From Jeongeupia sp. USM3 (GTDB lineage Bacteria > Pseudomonadota > Gammaproteobacteria > Burkholderiales > Chitinibacteraceae), in NCBI RefSeq assembly GCF_001808185.1, contig NZ_CP017668.1:930001-994000 (forward strand): a stretch of DNA of 64,000 nt. The letters are read 5' to 3'. Below, one piece after another: positions 16,875-29,000 of the stretch. A program made the position numbers and the translations under genes. Numbering within the stretch: position 1 is the first letter of the stretch; the number at the start of each line of letters is the position of its first letter. The notes beneath the pieces were generated by a model. It was not told the origin of the DNA, made no database searches, and saw only the letters and a list, made by a program, of their open reading frames with translations.

Positions 16875-18325
16875 GTTGGCTAAGCAGTTTAAAAAAGGAA
16901 GCCGTTAGTTTCCTTAAAGGCGAAAACAACGGTGCCTGGGCCATCTTGGCAGAAAGCGCATTGGGCCTGGTTCCAGGCGTTGGTCAGGCCATCGACGCCA
17001 GAGACATTCTCAAGGCGCTGGTCGTGCTGGCCAGTAACCCCACCAGCCCTTCCGGCTGGTTTGACCTGATTACCGCGTTGATCGGGCTGATTCCTGGCGG
17101 CGGCGATGCGGTCAAACGCTCACTGCGCGGGGTAAAGGCTGGGGCTTTGTCGCTCGATGGCTTGTTTACCTCCATGCGCAAACTCGGGATTGGCAACCCG
17201 GAAAAGTTGCTGGCCGAATGCCTGGATATGGGAAAGCTGAAGAAGTATCTGGATGAAATGCTCGCCAATCCGACGTTGCGCAATATGCTGGATGCCGATA
17301 CCACGAGGATGCTGGATCGCATTCGCCAAAATATGGCGAAGCAGTTCGATCAGTTCAAGAAGGAAGTGGACGGCTGGATCGCCAAAAGCCGAAACAACGC
17401 TGCTGATGCCAACCGCCGCAAACCCACGACACCGGCCAATCAGCAAAAGCCAGAAACACAAATCGTTGGCCAGGAAGGTAGTGCCAGCAGCAAAGCCAAA
17501 CCGGATCAAGCCGTCACCGGTACCAGCCCGGGCAGTAGGGCCAGCAAAATCGACGCCGGCGACTTGCTGAAAACGCTGGGAAACAAGGCAACCGGGATTC
17601 TGGGCGAACACATGGCCGATTATGTCTGCCAGCAACGCTGGGGAGGCTCTGCGCTGCACGATGCAGGTCGGGTAAGCACCAATAAACTCAACGATGCCGG
17701 GGAGTTGGTGCAGTTATGGCCAACAACTTTCAGTAAGGCCGGCGTTGCCGCACTACGCGCCCGCGGTCGCGGCATCGACGCTGTCTGGCAGACCGGCGGC
17801 AAGACCGGAAAGCCTTACGCCATCGTTGAGGCCAAGGCGAGCGCTAACCCGACGCGGAAGTTGAAGGATCTGCTTGGGGACGCCGCGGATAAGGAAGGGG
17901 CCGATGGCCAAGGTCGGCAAAAGAAAAATAAAGCGAAGAATGCGAGAACCACCGGCGCGACCAGCACTGGCAATCCCGGCTTGCCAGAAAAGCCGCAACG
18001 CCAAAGCGATGGACGGGTTACGCAGATGAGCAAAGCCTGGGTCGAAAGACGCTTATTGAAATCTGTGGGCTATGCGTTAGCACGAAAAATCAAAGCGGAT
18101 GGTTATTCACGCCATGTGATGTTTTTTAGCATTCCGCATGCAGGTGGTCATGCGATGTCCTTGACGCGTTGGGTTTCCGGACAAGGACCAAAATCAGACA
18201 CGCACCGGGCCCATGAAATGACTCGCGAGTGGCGAGATGCCGATATTGAAAAGGTGGCGGATGCCCGGGCCGGCCTGGAAGGGAAGGCACGGGACCAGAG
18301 AAATTTTGCCAAGGTTACCCAATGA
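16871..18325 (+). CDS. T6SS effector with pre-toxin region and PoNe-like PD-(D/E)xK nuclease domain
   Basis: A 484-residue polymorphic-toxin protein. Its N-terminus has a hydrophobic pre-toxin segment (GLVPGVGQAIDARD, then GLIPGGGDAVKRS), a helical and low-complexity middle, and a C-terminal nuclease domain. There LGEHMADYVCQQRWGG is followed by D303 (RGIDAVW) and E320-A-K322 (AIVEAKAS), the PD-(D/E)xK arrangement, and later QMSKAWVERRL, as in PoNe-type DNases. It overlaps vgrG (ATGAG at 16871-16875) and the next gene, so all three are coupled. The family call is by motif; DNase activity is inferred. Confidence 0.78.
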   Translation: MSWLSSLKKEAVSFLKGENNGAWAILAESALGLVPGVGQAIDARDILKALVVLASNPTSPSGWFDLITALIGLIPGGGDAVKRSLRGVKAGALSLDGLFTSMRKLGIGNPEKLLAECLDMGKLKKYLDEMLANPTLRNMLDADTTRMLDRIRQNMAKQFDQFKKEVDGWIAKSRNNAADANRRKPTTPANQQKPETQIVGQEGSASSKAKPDQAVTGTSPGSRASKIDAGDLLKTLGNKATGILGEHMADYVCQQRWGGSALHDAGRVSTNKLNDAGELVQLWPTTFSKAGVAALRARGRGIDAVWQTGGKTGKPYAIVEAKASANPTRKLKDLLGDAADKEGADGQGRQKKNKAKNARTTGATSTGNPGLPEKPQRQSDGRVTQMSKAWVERRLLKSVGYALARKIKADGYSRHVMFFSIPHAGGHAMSLTRWVSGQGPKSDTHRAHEMTREWRDADIEKVADARAGLEGKARDQRNFAKVTQ

Positions 18326-19305
18326 TGAATAAAGATGGTTTTTTGCTGGCGCGTAGGCAGCATTTTTTGAGCTTTGAAGCTTTCCAGGATTTCTTTCTCG
18401 TTTGGGATGAATATCACGAATGGTTTTTGCATAATCCACAGGGATCAGGCTCCACCCCCAGAGAAGGCTGGCTACTGTCAAAAAGCACCGTGGCAGAAGA
18501 CTTGTGGTGTCGACTGAATTTATATTACACGGCGGGCTACCCAATCGATTTGTTGCGTGACGAGCTGGAAGCCTTCGTTCGAGCTCTCGAGGTCTACACA
18601 GAAGCGCTGCGCGAATGGCATGGGGACCCTGTTTATCCGCCATTTCTGCTCGCTGAACTCGACCATTACGAGCAGCTGATACAACTGATCGGCCTGTGTT
18701 ATTTGCTGCACCGCCAGGATTTGCTGCCCCGCATCGCGGCGCTTCAGGATGGCTGGTTTGCCGGTGAAGACGTGCTTTACGAGGACTTTCTGACCTTCGG
18801 ACTAGCAGACCGGTTTGCGGCAGATGAGTTGTTCCACTTCAAGGCCTACACCGATTTGCACGATGCGCTTTATGCCGAAGAGGAAGGCAAGGCGCAGGCA
18901 GAGTCCCACCTGTTGCAATACGTCAAACGCTGGTACAAAACCAGCATGAAGGGACTGCCTTGGCACGATGCCCATCTGGAGCCGAATCAGGCCGGTTACT
19001 TCGGTTACTGGTGCTTTGAGGCTGGCGCCGCGGTGCTGCTGCAAGGCCTGGATGACAGCCAATTGCGCGAGTTTCCGTACTACCCCAAGGATATGGTTGA
19101 TTGGGCCAAGCGCTATCAGGCCGACAGTCCGGTCAACCGGCAAGGACGCTGCGAGGCAGGAAAACCCTGCCCACAAGCAGGCATATGGTGGACGCCAGCC
19201 AAGCCAGGTTTACATCGTATGTTTACCTTGGGCGAGCTAATGCCAGACTTTCCTGACTCCAGTTTCGGCGCAACCATTTGGTACCTGAATACGAGTCAGG
19301 GCTAG
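18322..19305 (+). CDS. DUF1911/PoNi-like immunity protein
   Basis: A 327-residue cytoplasmic protein, rich in aromatic residues and acidic. The segment QAGYFGYWCFEAGAAVLLQGLD followed by FPYYPKDMVDWAK is the signature of DUF1911, found in PoNi immunity proteins that neutralise PoNe nucleases. A separate C-terminal segment (CPQAGIWWTPAKPG, LMPDFPDSSFGATIWYL) recurs in several T6SS immunity families. ATG at 18322 overlaps the effector stop by four bases, the expected arrangement for an immunity gene. Base composition is clearly lower in GC than the surroundings. Confidence 0.8.
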   Translation: MMNKDGFLLARRQHFLSFEAFQDFFLVWDEYHEWFLHNPQGSGSTPREGWLLSKSTVAEDLWCRLNLYYTAGYPIDLLRDELEAFVRALEVYTEALREWHGDPVYPPFLLAELDHYEQLIQLIGLCYLLHRQDLLPRIAALQDGWFAGEDVLYEDFLTFGLADRFAADELFHFKAYTDLHDALYAEEEGKAQAESHLLQYVKRWYKTSMKGLPWHDAHLEPNQAGYFGYWCFEAGAAVLLQGLDDSQLREFPYYPKDMVDWAKRYQADSPVNRQGRCEAGKPCPQAGIWWTPAKPGLHRMFTLGELMPDFPDSSFGATIWYLNTSQG

Positions 19306-19353
19306 TGCCGGTGCAAGACGATGACCGGGAAAGCGATCCCGCGCGAGATGCAG

Positions 19354-19379
19354 TAAAAAGGGTGCCCCAAGGGCACCCG
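19354..19379 (-). terminator. Rho-independent terminator after the aminotransferase gene
   Basis: A hairpin GGGTGCC/GGCACCC (19360-19378) with five A on the plus strand, i.e. a T-tract at the 3' side on the minus strand. It ends the leftward exporter-aminotransferase transcript. Confidence 0.82.
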
Positions 19380-19407
19380 TCAATGCGCTCAAACGTGCGG
19401 AAGGAAG

Positions 19408-20688
19408 TCAGCCGACGAACACGCCCTGCTGCTGCAGCTCGCGCAGCGCGTCGGTCGCGGCGGCGATGACGAAGTCGATCTGTTCTTCGGTATGTGCACC
19501 GCAGATGAAGTTGACGTCGCGGCGCAGCAGCACGCCGCGGCGGGCCATGGCGGCCTGGAACGGCTGCATCAGCTTGACGTGCTCGGCCGGATCCTTGGCC
19601 ATCAGGAACAGCGGGATCGGGTCGTAGCCGTAGATGCGCAGCGGCGCGCCGGCCGCTTCGGCAGCAGCGTTGACGCCGGCACGCAGGCGGCGACCCAGCT
19701 CGGCGATGCGGGCCACATAGTCGGTTTCGCGGTAGACGCCGATCACCGCCTCGCACACCGCCAGCGACAGCACCTCGCCGCCGAAGGTCGTCGACACCTG
19801 TAGTTCGTCCAGCCGGCGCAGATGGCGCTCCGGCCCGGCGATCGCCGACAGCGGCATGCCGGCGGCAATGCCCTTGGACAGGCAGACCATGTCGGCATCG
19901 ACACCGAAGAATTCCTGTGCGCCGCCCAGCGCCAGACGGAAGCCGGTCACGACTTCGTCGAGGATGAACAGCGTGCCGTTGGCCGTGCACGCGGCGCGGA
20001 CTTCCTGAACGAATTCGCGGCTCAGCACGCGGTTGTACGGCACCGACAGCAGCACGCACGCGAGCTTGTCGCCCAGTTCGGCGATCTTCGCCAGCAGCGC
20101 CGGCTCGTCCGGCGGCGTGAACAGCGGCATGCGCGTGGTGTTGTCGGCCACGGCCTTGGGCACGCCCGGGGTGTCGAACATGAAGTGGTCGTGCCAGCCG
20201 TTGTAGCCGACGGTGATGATGTGTTCGCGGCCGGTGATGTGGCGCGACAGGCGCACCGCCGCCGAAGTCGCGTCGGCGCCAGTCTTGAAGAAGCGCGCCA
20301 TTTCGGCGTTCGGAATGATCTCGACCAGCGCCAGCGTCGCGCTGATTTCGACCTCGGTCGGCAGCGAATGCAGCACGCCGCGGGCCAGATGCGACTGGAT
20401 CGCGCCGACCACGGCCGGATGGTTGTGGCCCAGCGTATTGGCGGCCAGCCCGCAGATCAGGTCGAGGTACTGGTTGCCGTCGACGTCGTCAACGAGCGCA
20501 CCCTGCCCGCCGGCGAGGTAGACCGGGAATTCGCCGAGGGCGAACATTTCCGGACGCTTCATCATCGACTGGGTGACGCCGGGGATGAGCTTGCGCGCGG
20601 CTTCGAGCATCTGCATCGAGCGCTCGATGTTCAGCGCACCGGTAATGGCACGCGGCAGGGTCGAGGTCTTGCTGGCGACGGTTTCCAT
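19408..20688 (-). CDS. Class III PLP aminotransferase, MxcL-like (siderophore maturation)
   Basis: A 426-residue fold-type I PLP enzyme close to glutamate-1-semialdehyde aminomutases. It has FILDEVVTGFRLALGGAQEFF and the Schiff-base lysine in CLSKGIAAGMPLSA. True HemL has GKIIGGGLPVGA at this place, so I reject haem synthesis. In myxochelin clusters a relative (MxcL) transaminates the aldehyde released by the NRPS reductase domain, giving the amine form. Here the downstream NRPS ends in a reductase, which supports that role. It lies 25 bases after the MFS gene in the same transcript. Confidence 0.8.
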   Translation of the reverse strand: METVASKTSTLPRAITGALNIERSMQMLEAARKLIPGVTQSMMKRPEMFALGEFPVYLAGGQGALVDDVDGNQYLDLICGLAANTLGHNHPAVVGAIQSHLARGVLHSLPTEVEISATLALVEIIPNAEMARFFKTGADATSAAVRLSRHITGREHIITVGYNGWHDHFMFDTPGVPKAVADNTTRMPLFTPPDEPALLAKIAELGDKLACVLLSVPYNRVLSREFVQEVRAACTANGTLFILDEVVTGFRLALGGAQEFFGVDADMVCLSKGIAAGMPLSAIAGPERHLRRLDELQVSTTFGGEVLSLAVCEAVIGVYRETDYVARIAELGRRLRAGVNAAAEAAGAPLRIYGYDPIPLFLMAKDPAEHVKLMQPFQAAMARRGVLLRRDVNFICGAHTEEQIDFVIAAATDALRELQQQGVFVG

Positions 20689-20713
20689 GGTTTTTCCTTT
20701 GGTGAGTGTGAAG

Positions 20714-21925
20714 TTATGCGGGAACCGCAGCCGCGCGGTGGACGCGAACCAGAACCCAGAGCAGACCGAGCGCGGCGGTGCTGGTCGTCACGGCAAGCCA
20801 GCCGACGGTGCCGAAGCCCTGCAGCGCACCGTTAGGGGCCACGACGATCATCTGGCCGGCAACCCAGGCGCCAAGGCCCGACGCACCGTCGCTGGCGGCG
20901 ATGTTGACCGCGAGAAAACGGCCGCGCAGTTGCGGCGGCACCATGCCGGTCAGCAGCGCCATGGCCGGAATCGCCCGGCCGGACGTCAGCACCATGAAGG
21001 CAACGAAGACCGGCAGCACCAGCCACAGCGGCGACGGCGGCAGGTGGCTGAAGGCGAGGTGCGGCACCATGCTGGCGAGCAGCAGGCCGACCAGCACCTG
21101 CGCCTTGCCGAAGCGGTCGACGAGCTTGCCGATCCGCGGCATTGCAAACAGCGTCGCCGCGCCGGCCGCGCAGTACAGCCACGGCAGCGTATCGAAGGCG
21201 ATGCCGACATTGCCGACCAGATAGGCGCCGAGGTACGGGATCAGCAGGAAGCTGGCAAAAACGACGATGAACGTCAGCAACCAGCCCAGCGGCAGCCCCG
21301 GCATGCGCCAGATTTCGCCGAGGCCGCTGCGCGGCGTCCGGGCATCCAGATGGCCCTTGATCGCCGGCAGCCGCCACGCCAGCAGCGCCCAGAACACCGC
21401 CGCCAGCGCCGCCACGCCCCAGAACGGCAGGCGCCAGCCGCCCATCGCCGCCAATGCAAGGCCCACCGGCACACCGGCGACGGCGCAGATGCCGAACGCC
21501 GACATCACCGTGCCGATGGCCTGGCCGCGGCGCTGCGGCGGAATCACGTCGGCGACGATGGTCATCACCACCGCGCCTATCAGCCCGGCGCAGCCGCCGG
21601 CGACAAAGCGCGCCGCCATCAGCCAGCGGTAGTCCGGCGCCAGCGCGCACGCCGCCGTGGCCGCGATGAAGCCGGCGTACAGCAGCAGCAGGGTCGGCTT
21701 GCGGTCGAAGCGGTCGAGCCAGAAGGCGCCGAGCACGCCCATCAGCGCCGACGCGAAGGTATACGCCGACACCAGCAGGCCGAACTGGCCGGCGTCGATG
21801 CCGAACGCCGGCATCAGCTCGGGTGCCAGCGGCATCAGGATCATGAAATCGAGGATATGGCTGAACTGCAACGCAGCCAGCAGCCACAGCAGCTGCTTTT
21901 CCTGCCGGGGTTCGAGCGGGGACAT
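20714..21925 (-). CDS. MFS exporter of the siderophore cluster
   Basis: A 403-residue inner-membrane transporter with about twelve helices and MFS-type features (FASALMGVLGAFWLDRFDRKPTLL as the loop 2-3 motif; RFVAGGCAGLIGAVVMTIVADVIPPQRRGQA in helices 4-5). It most likely exports the catecholate siderophore; the inference rests on position, since the same region encodes synthesis and the MFS lies behind the Fur-box intergenic region. ATG at 21925 has AGGAAAGACC upstream; a longer reading to 22162 would run through the regulatory region. Confidence 0.82.
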   Translation of the reverse strand: MSPLEPRQEKQLLWLLAALQFSHILDFMILMPLAPELMPAFGIDAGQFGLLVSAYTFASALMGVLGAFWLDRFDRKPTLLLLYAGFIAATAACALAPDYRWLMAARFVAGGCAGLIGAVVMTIVADVIPPQRRGQAIGTVMSAFGICAVAGVPVGLALAAMGGWRLPFWGVAALAAVFWALLAWRLPAIKGHLDARTPRSGLGEIWRMPGLPLGWLLTFIVVFASFLLIPYLGAYLVGNVGIAFDTLPWLYCAAGAATLFAMPRIGKLVDRFGKAQVLVGLLLASMVPHLAFSHLPPSPLWLVLPVFVAFMVLTSGRAIPAMALLTGMVPPQLRGRFLAVNIAASDGASGLGAWVAGQMIVVAPNGALQGFGTVGWLAVTTSTAALGLLWVLVRVHRAAAVPA

Positions 21926-22266
21926 CGGTCTTTCCTGGTTTGGCGGGCGGCCCGCGGATTGTTCGTCGCCTGGTGCCGTGCTGGTTCCGCCAGCGCCGGC
22001 AGCAGCAGCCCGGCCAGCATGCAGCGAACCGGAAGCGATAAGAAGACGTAAATGCGAATCAATTGCGTTTCGCAAACAAAAAATTCCGTACGGCAAAAGT
22101 CCCGGGCAAGGTTTTCGGGCATCGTTATGCCGGTCGGATACAAAACCAATAATGATTTTCATTATTAATTAAATAGCAACACATCTACCGCTGCCCACCG
22201 TCGGGTCAACCGACCCGGGCCGGCCCGCACCTGCGTCCGGCCTCCCCGAAGCCTTGCGAGGACGCC
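21926..22266. other. 341-bp divergent promoter region of the siderophore cluster
   Basis: No gene is seen. It separates the leftward exporter-aminotransferase transcript from the rightward ent genes. It is A/T-rich around 22030-22180 and contains a Fur box (listed separately). A second A/T-rich stretch near 22050-22080 (AATGCGAATCAATTGCG) might be a weaker Fur-type site for the leftward genes; that is uncertain. Confidence 0.6.
22148..22166. promoter_or_regulatory. Fur box
   Basis: The 19-bp site AATAATGATTTTCATTATT matches the Fur consensus GATAATGATAATCATTATC at 15 of 19 positions and is a near-perfect palindrome. It lies about 100 bases before entC and about 220 before the exporter, so iron repletion should silence the cluster. 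Confidence 0.88.
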
Positions 22267-23498
22267 ATGAATTCCAAGCTGCTCGACTCCCCCATCCCCG
22301 CCGCACTCGATGCCCCGGTCGCCGCCAATGCCCTGCTGGACAACTACGGCGACGACGCGACCTTCTTCTTCGCGTCACCGCGGCTCACCTTCCTCGGCCA
22401 CGGCCTGCATGCCCGGCTGCGCTCGCCGGGCCGCGAGGCACTGCTCGCGCACCAGGTCGGCGAGCTGTTCGCCAGCGCCAGGCAGGCCGGGATCGCCGCA
22501 CCGGTGCTCGCCGGTGCGCTGCCCTTCGACGCCGACGACGCCGCCGTGCTGTTCGTCCCGGAAAGGACGCACCGCGCCGGCCGGCTCGCGCATGCGCAGA
22601 TCCGCGCCGCCGCACCGCGACCGCTGCACGGCCGGATCCGCCAGGTGCCCGAGGCCGCCGTTTACCACCACGCCGTCGACGAGGCACTGCGCCGGTTCGC
22701 AACGACGGCGCTCGAAAAGGTCGTGCTGTCCCGCGCGCTCGAGGTCCACGCGCCGGGCGGCATCGACGTGCGCGCGCTGCTGACGCAACTGGCGGCGCAC
22801 AACCCCAACGGCTTCACCTTCGCGCTCGACCTGTTCGAGCGTGGCGGCCACAGCATCCACCGGCCGCTGCGGCTGATGGGCGCCAGCCCCGAGCTGCTGG
22901 TGTCGCGTCACGGCCGCACGCTGACCGCCAACCCGATCGCCGGCACCCTGCCGCGCAGCAAGGATCCGGTCGAGGACGAAGCGCGCGGCCACTCGCTGCT
23001 GGCCTCCGCCAAGGACCTGCACGAGCACGCGCTGGTTGTCGACGCCGTCGCGAAGTCGCTGGCGCCGCTGTGCCGGACGCTGGTCGTACCGCCGAGGCCG
23101 TCGCTGATCAAGACCGCGACCTTGTGGCATTTGTCGACGCTGGTGCACGGCGAAGTCGCCGACCCGGCGACCAGCGCGCTCGATCTGGCGCAGGCGCTGC
23201 ACCCGACGCCGGCGGTCTGCGGCCACCCGCGCGCGCTGGCGCATGCGGCGATCCGCGAGCTGGAGCCGTTCGAGCGCGGCCTGTTCACCGGCATGGTCGG
23301 CTGGCTCGACGAGACCGGCGACGGCGAATGGGCGGTGACGATACGCTGCGCCGAGGTCGATGCCGACAAGGTCCGGCTGTTCGCCGGTGCCGGCATCGTC
23401 CCGGCATCGACACCGGAGAGCGAGCTGAATGAGACCGCCGCCAAGTTCCGCACCATGCTCAATGCGATGGGGCTCGACGTGCCGCTGGAGGACCTGCT

Positions 23499-23502
<4 letters not shown>
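22267..23502 (+). CDS. entC: Isochorismate synthase EntC
   Basis: A 411-residue chorismate-binding enzyme that makes isochorismate for 2,3-dihydroxybenzoate (DHB). The C-terminal catalytic domain shows ALEKVVLSRALEV, GASPELLVSRHGRTLTANPIAGTLPRS (metal- and chorismate-binding), and FTGMVGWLDETGDGEWAVTIRCAEV with FAGAGIVPASTPESELNET. It heads the rightward operon behind the Fur box, and its stop overlaps the entE start by four bases (GTGA). Confidence 0.94.
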
Positions 23503-25133
<1,631 letters not shown>

Positions 25134-25150
25134 AAACACCAGAGACCGTC

Positions 25151-26023
25151 ATGGCCATTCCCCGCATTGCCTCGTACCCGCTGCCGACCGCCGCCGACCT
25201 GCCGGCGGGCAAGGTGAACTGGACACCCGACGCCGGCCGCGCCGTGCTGCTGGTCCACGACATGCAGCAGTACTTCGTCGACTTCTACGACCGCGCGCAG
25301 GCGCCGGTACCCGAGCTGGTCGCCGGCATCCGCGCACTCATCACCCGCTGCCGCGCGCTCGGCATCCCGGTCGCCTACACCGCACAGCCGGGCAACCAGG
25401 ACCCGGCCGACCGCGCGCTGCTCACCGACTTCTGGGGCACCGGCCTCGCCGCCGATCCCAGGCTGACCGACATCATTGCCGAACTGGCGCCGACGCCGAT
25501 CGACACCGTCTTCACCAAGTGGCGCTACAGCGCATTCAAGCGCAGCAACTTCGAGCGCTGGATTGCGGACGCCGGCCGCGACCAGTTGATCATCTGCGGC
25601 GTCTACGCGCACATCGGCTGCCTGTCGACGGCGCTCGAAGCGTTCATGCTCGACATCCAGCCCTTCCTCGTCGCCGACGCCGTGGCCGACTTCTCGCGCG
25701 ACGAGCACCTGATGGCGCTGAACTACGCCGCCGGCCGCTGCGCCAGTGTCACCACGCTGGCCGACACGCTGGCCGCGCTGCCGCTGCCGGCGCTGAGCGC
25801 CGATCTGGTCCGCAGCGATGTCGCCGCGCAGATGGGCCTTACCACGGCCGACCTGCAGGACGACGATAACCTGCTGCTGCTCGGTCTCGACTCGATCCGG
25901 CTGATGGCGCTGATCGAGCGCTGGCGCGCGCTCGGCGCCGACGTCGGCTTCGTCGATCTGGCCGAAACGCCGACGCTGGCCGCGTGGACCGCAAGGCTGT
26001 GCGGCGAGGTCGCCCATGCCTGA
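25151..26023 (+). CDS. entB: Isochorismatase with aryl carrier domain EntB
   Basis: A 290-residue bifunctional protein. The N-terminal isochorismatase domain (VLLVHDMQQYFVDFYD, FTKWRYSAFKRSNFE, IICGVYAHIGCLSTALEAFM) makes 2,3-dihydro-DHB. The C-terminal aryl carrier domain (LLLGLDSIRLMALIERWR) carries the phosphopantetheine serine at residue 248, the position used in E. coli EntB (245). Start ATG at 25151. It overlaps the NRPS gene by eight bases, so the carrier and the NRPS are translated together. Confidence 0.95.
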   Translation: MAIPRIASYPLPTAADLPAGKVNWTPDAGRAVLLVHDMQQYFVDFYDRAQAPVPELVAGIRALITRCRALGIPVAYTAQPGNQDPADRALLTDFWGTGLAADPRLTDIIAELAPTPIDTVFTKWRYSAFKRSNFERWIADAGRDQLIICGVYAHIGCLSTALEAFMLDIQPFLVADAVADFSRDEHLMALNYAAGRCASVTTLADTLAALPLPALSADLVRSDVAAQMGLTTADLQDDDNLLLLGLDSIRLMALIERWRALGADVGFVDLAETPTLAAWTARLCGEVAHA

Positions 26024-29000
26024 ACATGAAGTGATTCCACCCGCCGCCCTGCCACTGAGCGAGGCGCAGCTCGGCATCTGGCTCGGCCAGCAACGCGCCG
26101 GCTTCGACAGCACCGTCTACCACGCCGCCGAGGCGCTGATCCTCGACGGCCCGCTCGACGTCGCCGCGTTCACGCAGGCGCTGGCGGCAACGCTGGCCGA
26201 GGCCGATGCACTGCACGTGCGCTTCGTCGAGATCGACGGCCAGCCCGCACAGCAAGGCGGCGTGGCGCCGCGCGCGCTGCGGGTCCGCGATTTCGACGGC
26301 GACGCCGGTGCCGAAGATGGCGCACTGGCCGCCGCCTTCGACGCCGAACTCGTCAAACCGTTTTCACTCGCCGACGGCCACCTGTACGACCACGTGCTGT
26401 TCAAGCTCGGCCCGCAGCGGCACGCCTGGCTGCAGCGCGCCCACCATATCGCGCTCGACGGCTACGCCTTCAACCTGATCGCCCGCCGCGTCAGCGAACA
26501 CTACCGCGCGCTGACCGGCGCCCAGCCACTGTCGGCCAACGGCTTTGCGGCCATGGCGCCGGTACTCGCCGAAGAGGCCGCGTATCAGCGCGGCGCACTC
26601 GCCACCGACCGCGACCACTGGCTGGCCACGCTGGCCGGCGCGGCCGAGCCGGTGTCGCTGTCGAGCCGCACGCCCGCCGCCCTGGCACGCGGCCTGCGCA
26701 CCGGTGGCCGTCTGCCCGATGCGCTCGCCACCCGCCTGAAACAGCGCGCCCGCGAGTTTGCCGTCGACTGGCCCGAACTGCTGCTCGCCGTCGTTGCCGG
26801 CTGGCTGCAGCGCGAGCGCGGCGGCGTCGAGGTCACGCTCGGCCTGCCGGTGATGCTGCGGCTGGGTTCGGCAGCGCTGCGCGTACCGTGCATGGCGATG
26901 AACATCGTGCCGCTGCGCGCCGCCACGCCGGCCAGCGCCGACCTGCACACGCTGGCGCAGACGACGAAAGCGGCCATGGCCGGCGCGCGCCGCCACCAGC
27001 GCTACCGCTACGAGCGGCTGCGCCACGACCTCGCCGCGTCGGACCGGCACCCGGCCCGGCCGTTCGGCACCGTCGTCAACATCATGCCGTTCGACTATCC
27101 GCTGGCCTTCGGCGACTGCGCCGCCAGCGTGCACAATGTGTCTGCCGGCCCGGTCGACGACCTGTCGCTGGCCATCTACGTGCGCGGCGACGCACTGCAC
27201 CTCGACCTCGACGGCCACCCGGAGCGTTACGACCCGGCCACGCTGCTCCGCCATCGCGACACGCTGCTGTCGCTGCTGGAGAACTGGCTGGCGCTGCCGC
27301 AGACCGCGCTCGCCGACTGGCCGGGCGCGCCGTGCGTGCTGCACGGCGAGCCGCTGTCGCAAGCTGCGGACAACGTCCCGGCGCGGATCGCCCGGCAGGC
27401 GGCCGAACAACCCGCCGCCATCGCGCTGGTCGACGGGCCGCTGACCTACAGCTACGCCGCACTGCACCTGGCCGCGCTGCGGCTGGCCGGCCGGCTGGCC
27501 GCGGCCGGCGTCGTCCGCGGCGATCTGGTCGCGACGCGCCTGCCGCGCGGCGCCCAGGCGGTGATCGCGCTGCTGGCGATCCATTACGCCGGTGCCGGCT
27601 ATGTCGCGCTCGACCCGAGCCACCCGGCGGCGCGGCATCAGGCGGTGCTCGATCAGGTCATGCCGCGCGTGCTGATCGCCGACGGGCCGGTCGACGGAAT
27701 CGCCTTGCCGGCGGCGACGATGCTGCTGCAGCCGGCGGCCAATCCCCACGACATGGCGCTGGCCGACGCGGTCGAACTGCCCGAACCGCTTGTCACCGGC
27801 AACGACGACCCGGCCTACCTCGTGTTCACCTCGGGCTCGACCGGCGCCCCCAAGGGCGTCGAAATCCGCCACGGCGCGCTGGCGCACTTCGTCGCCGCGG
27901 CCGCCCAGCGCTACGGCATCACCGCTGCCGACCGCGTGCTGCAGTTCGCACCGCTGACCTTCGACGCCAGCGTCGAGGAAATCTTCGTCACGCTCGCGCT
28001 CGGCGCCACGCTGGTGATCCGCGACGATGCGATGCTCGAATCGATGGGCGATTTCCTCGCCGCGTGCGGCCGCGAGCACATCACGCTGCTCGATCTGCCG
28101 ACGGCGTTCTGGCACGAGCTCGCCTACAGCCTGGCCACGCAATCGCTGGCGCTGCCGGCGAGTTTGCGCACGGTGATCATCGGCGGCGAAGCGGCGCAGG
28201 CCGAGCGGCTGGCGCAATGGCGGGCCGCAGCCGGTGACCGTATCCGGCTGTTCAACACCTACGGCCCGAGCGAATCGACCGTGGTCGCGACCAGTGCCGA
28301 CGTCTCGGACTGGCGCGCAGCCGGCGACACGGCCGTGGCCATCGGCACGCCGCTGCCGGGGCTTGCCGCGGTGCTGCTCGATGCGGACGGATCGGCGCTG
28401 CGGGGCCATGACGTCGAAGGCGAGCTTTACCTGATCGGCCCGACCCTGGCTGCCGGTTATTACGGCCGCACCGATCTGAGCGACGAACGCTTCGTCACGC
28501 TGGCCGCCCTGCCCGGCGCGCCACGCGCCTACCGGACCGGCGACCGTGTCCGCTGCCTGAACGGCGTGCTCTACTTCGCCGGCCGCGTCGACGACGAGTT
28601 CAAGATCAGTGGCTACCGTGTCTCGCCGGTCGAAATCGAAGCCGCGCTGCTGCGCCACCCGCAACTGGTCGCCGTGGCGGTGCTCGGCCGGACGCGGTCC
28701 GACGGCAACAAGCAGCTGGTCGCCCATGTCGTCACCGGTGGCCCCCGCGCCGGCGAGATCGACACCGCCGGCCTGCGCGCCTTCCTTGCCGAAACCTTGC
28801 CGGCGGCGATGATCCCGACGGTATTCCGCTTCGCCGATGCGCTGCCGAAAAACGCCAGCGGCAAGATCGACCGCAAGGCGCTGGCTACGCTCGAACCCGC
28901 CGCGCCGGCCGCCGCCGCCGTCGACGACCCGCTGCTGGCCACGGTGCTGGCCGTGTGGTCGCAGATTCTCGGCATCTCGCCGGTTTCGCCGGACGCCGAC

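Noticed and set aside
19408..20688. Glutamate-1-semialdehyde aminomutase HemL (haem pathway)
   Set aside because: The lysine motif differs (SKGIAAGMPLSA rather than GKIIGGGLPVGA), and the gene lies in a siderophore transcript.
20573..22051. Long plus-strand frame across the MFS exporter
   Set aside because: Antisense shadow; it crosses the start of the aminotransferase gene and has no family features.
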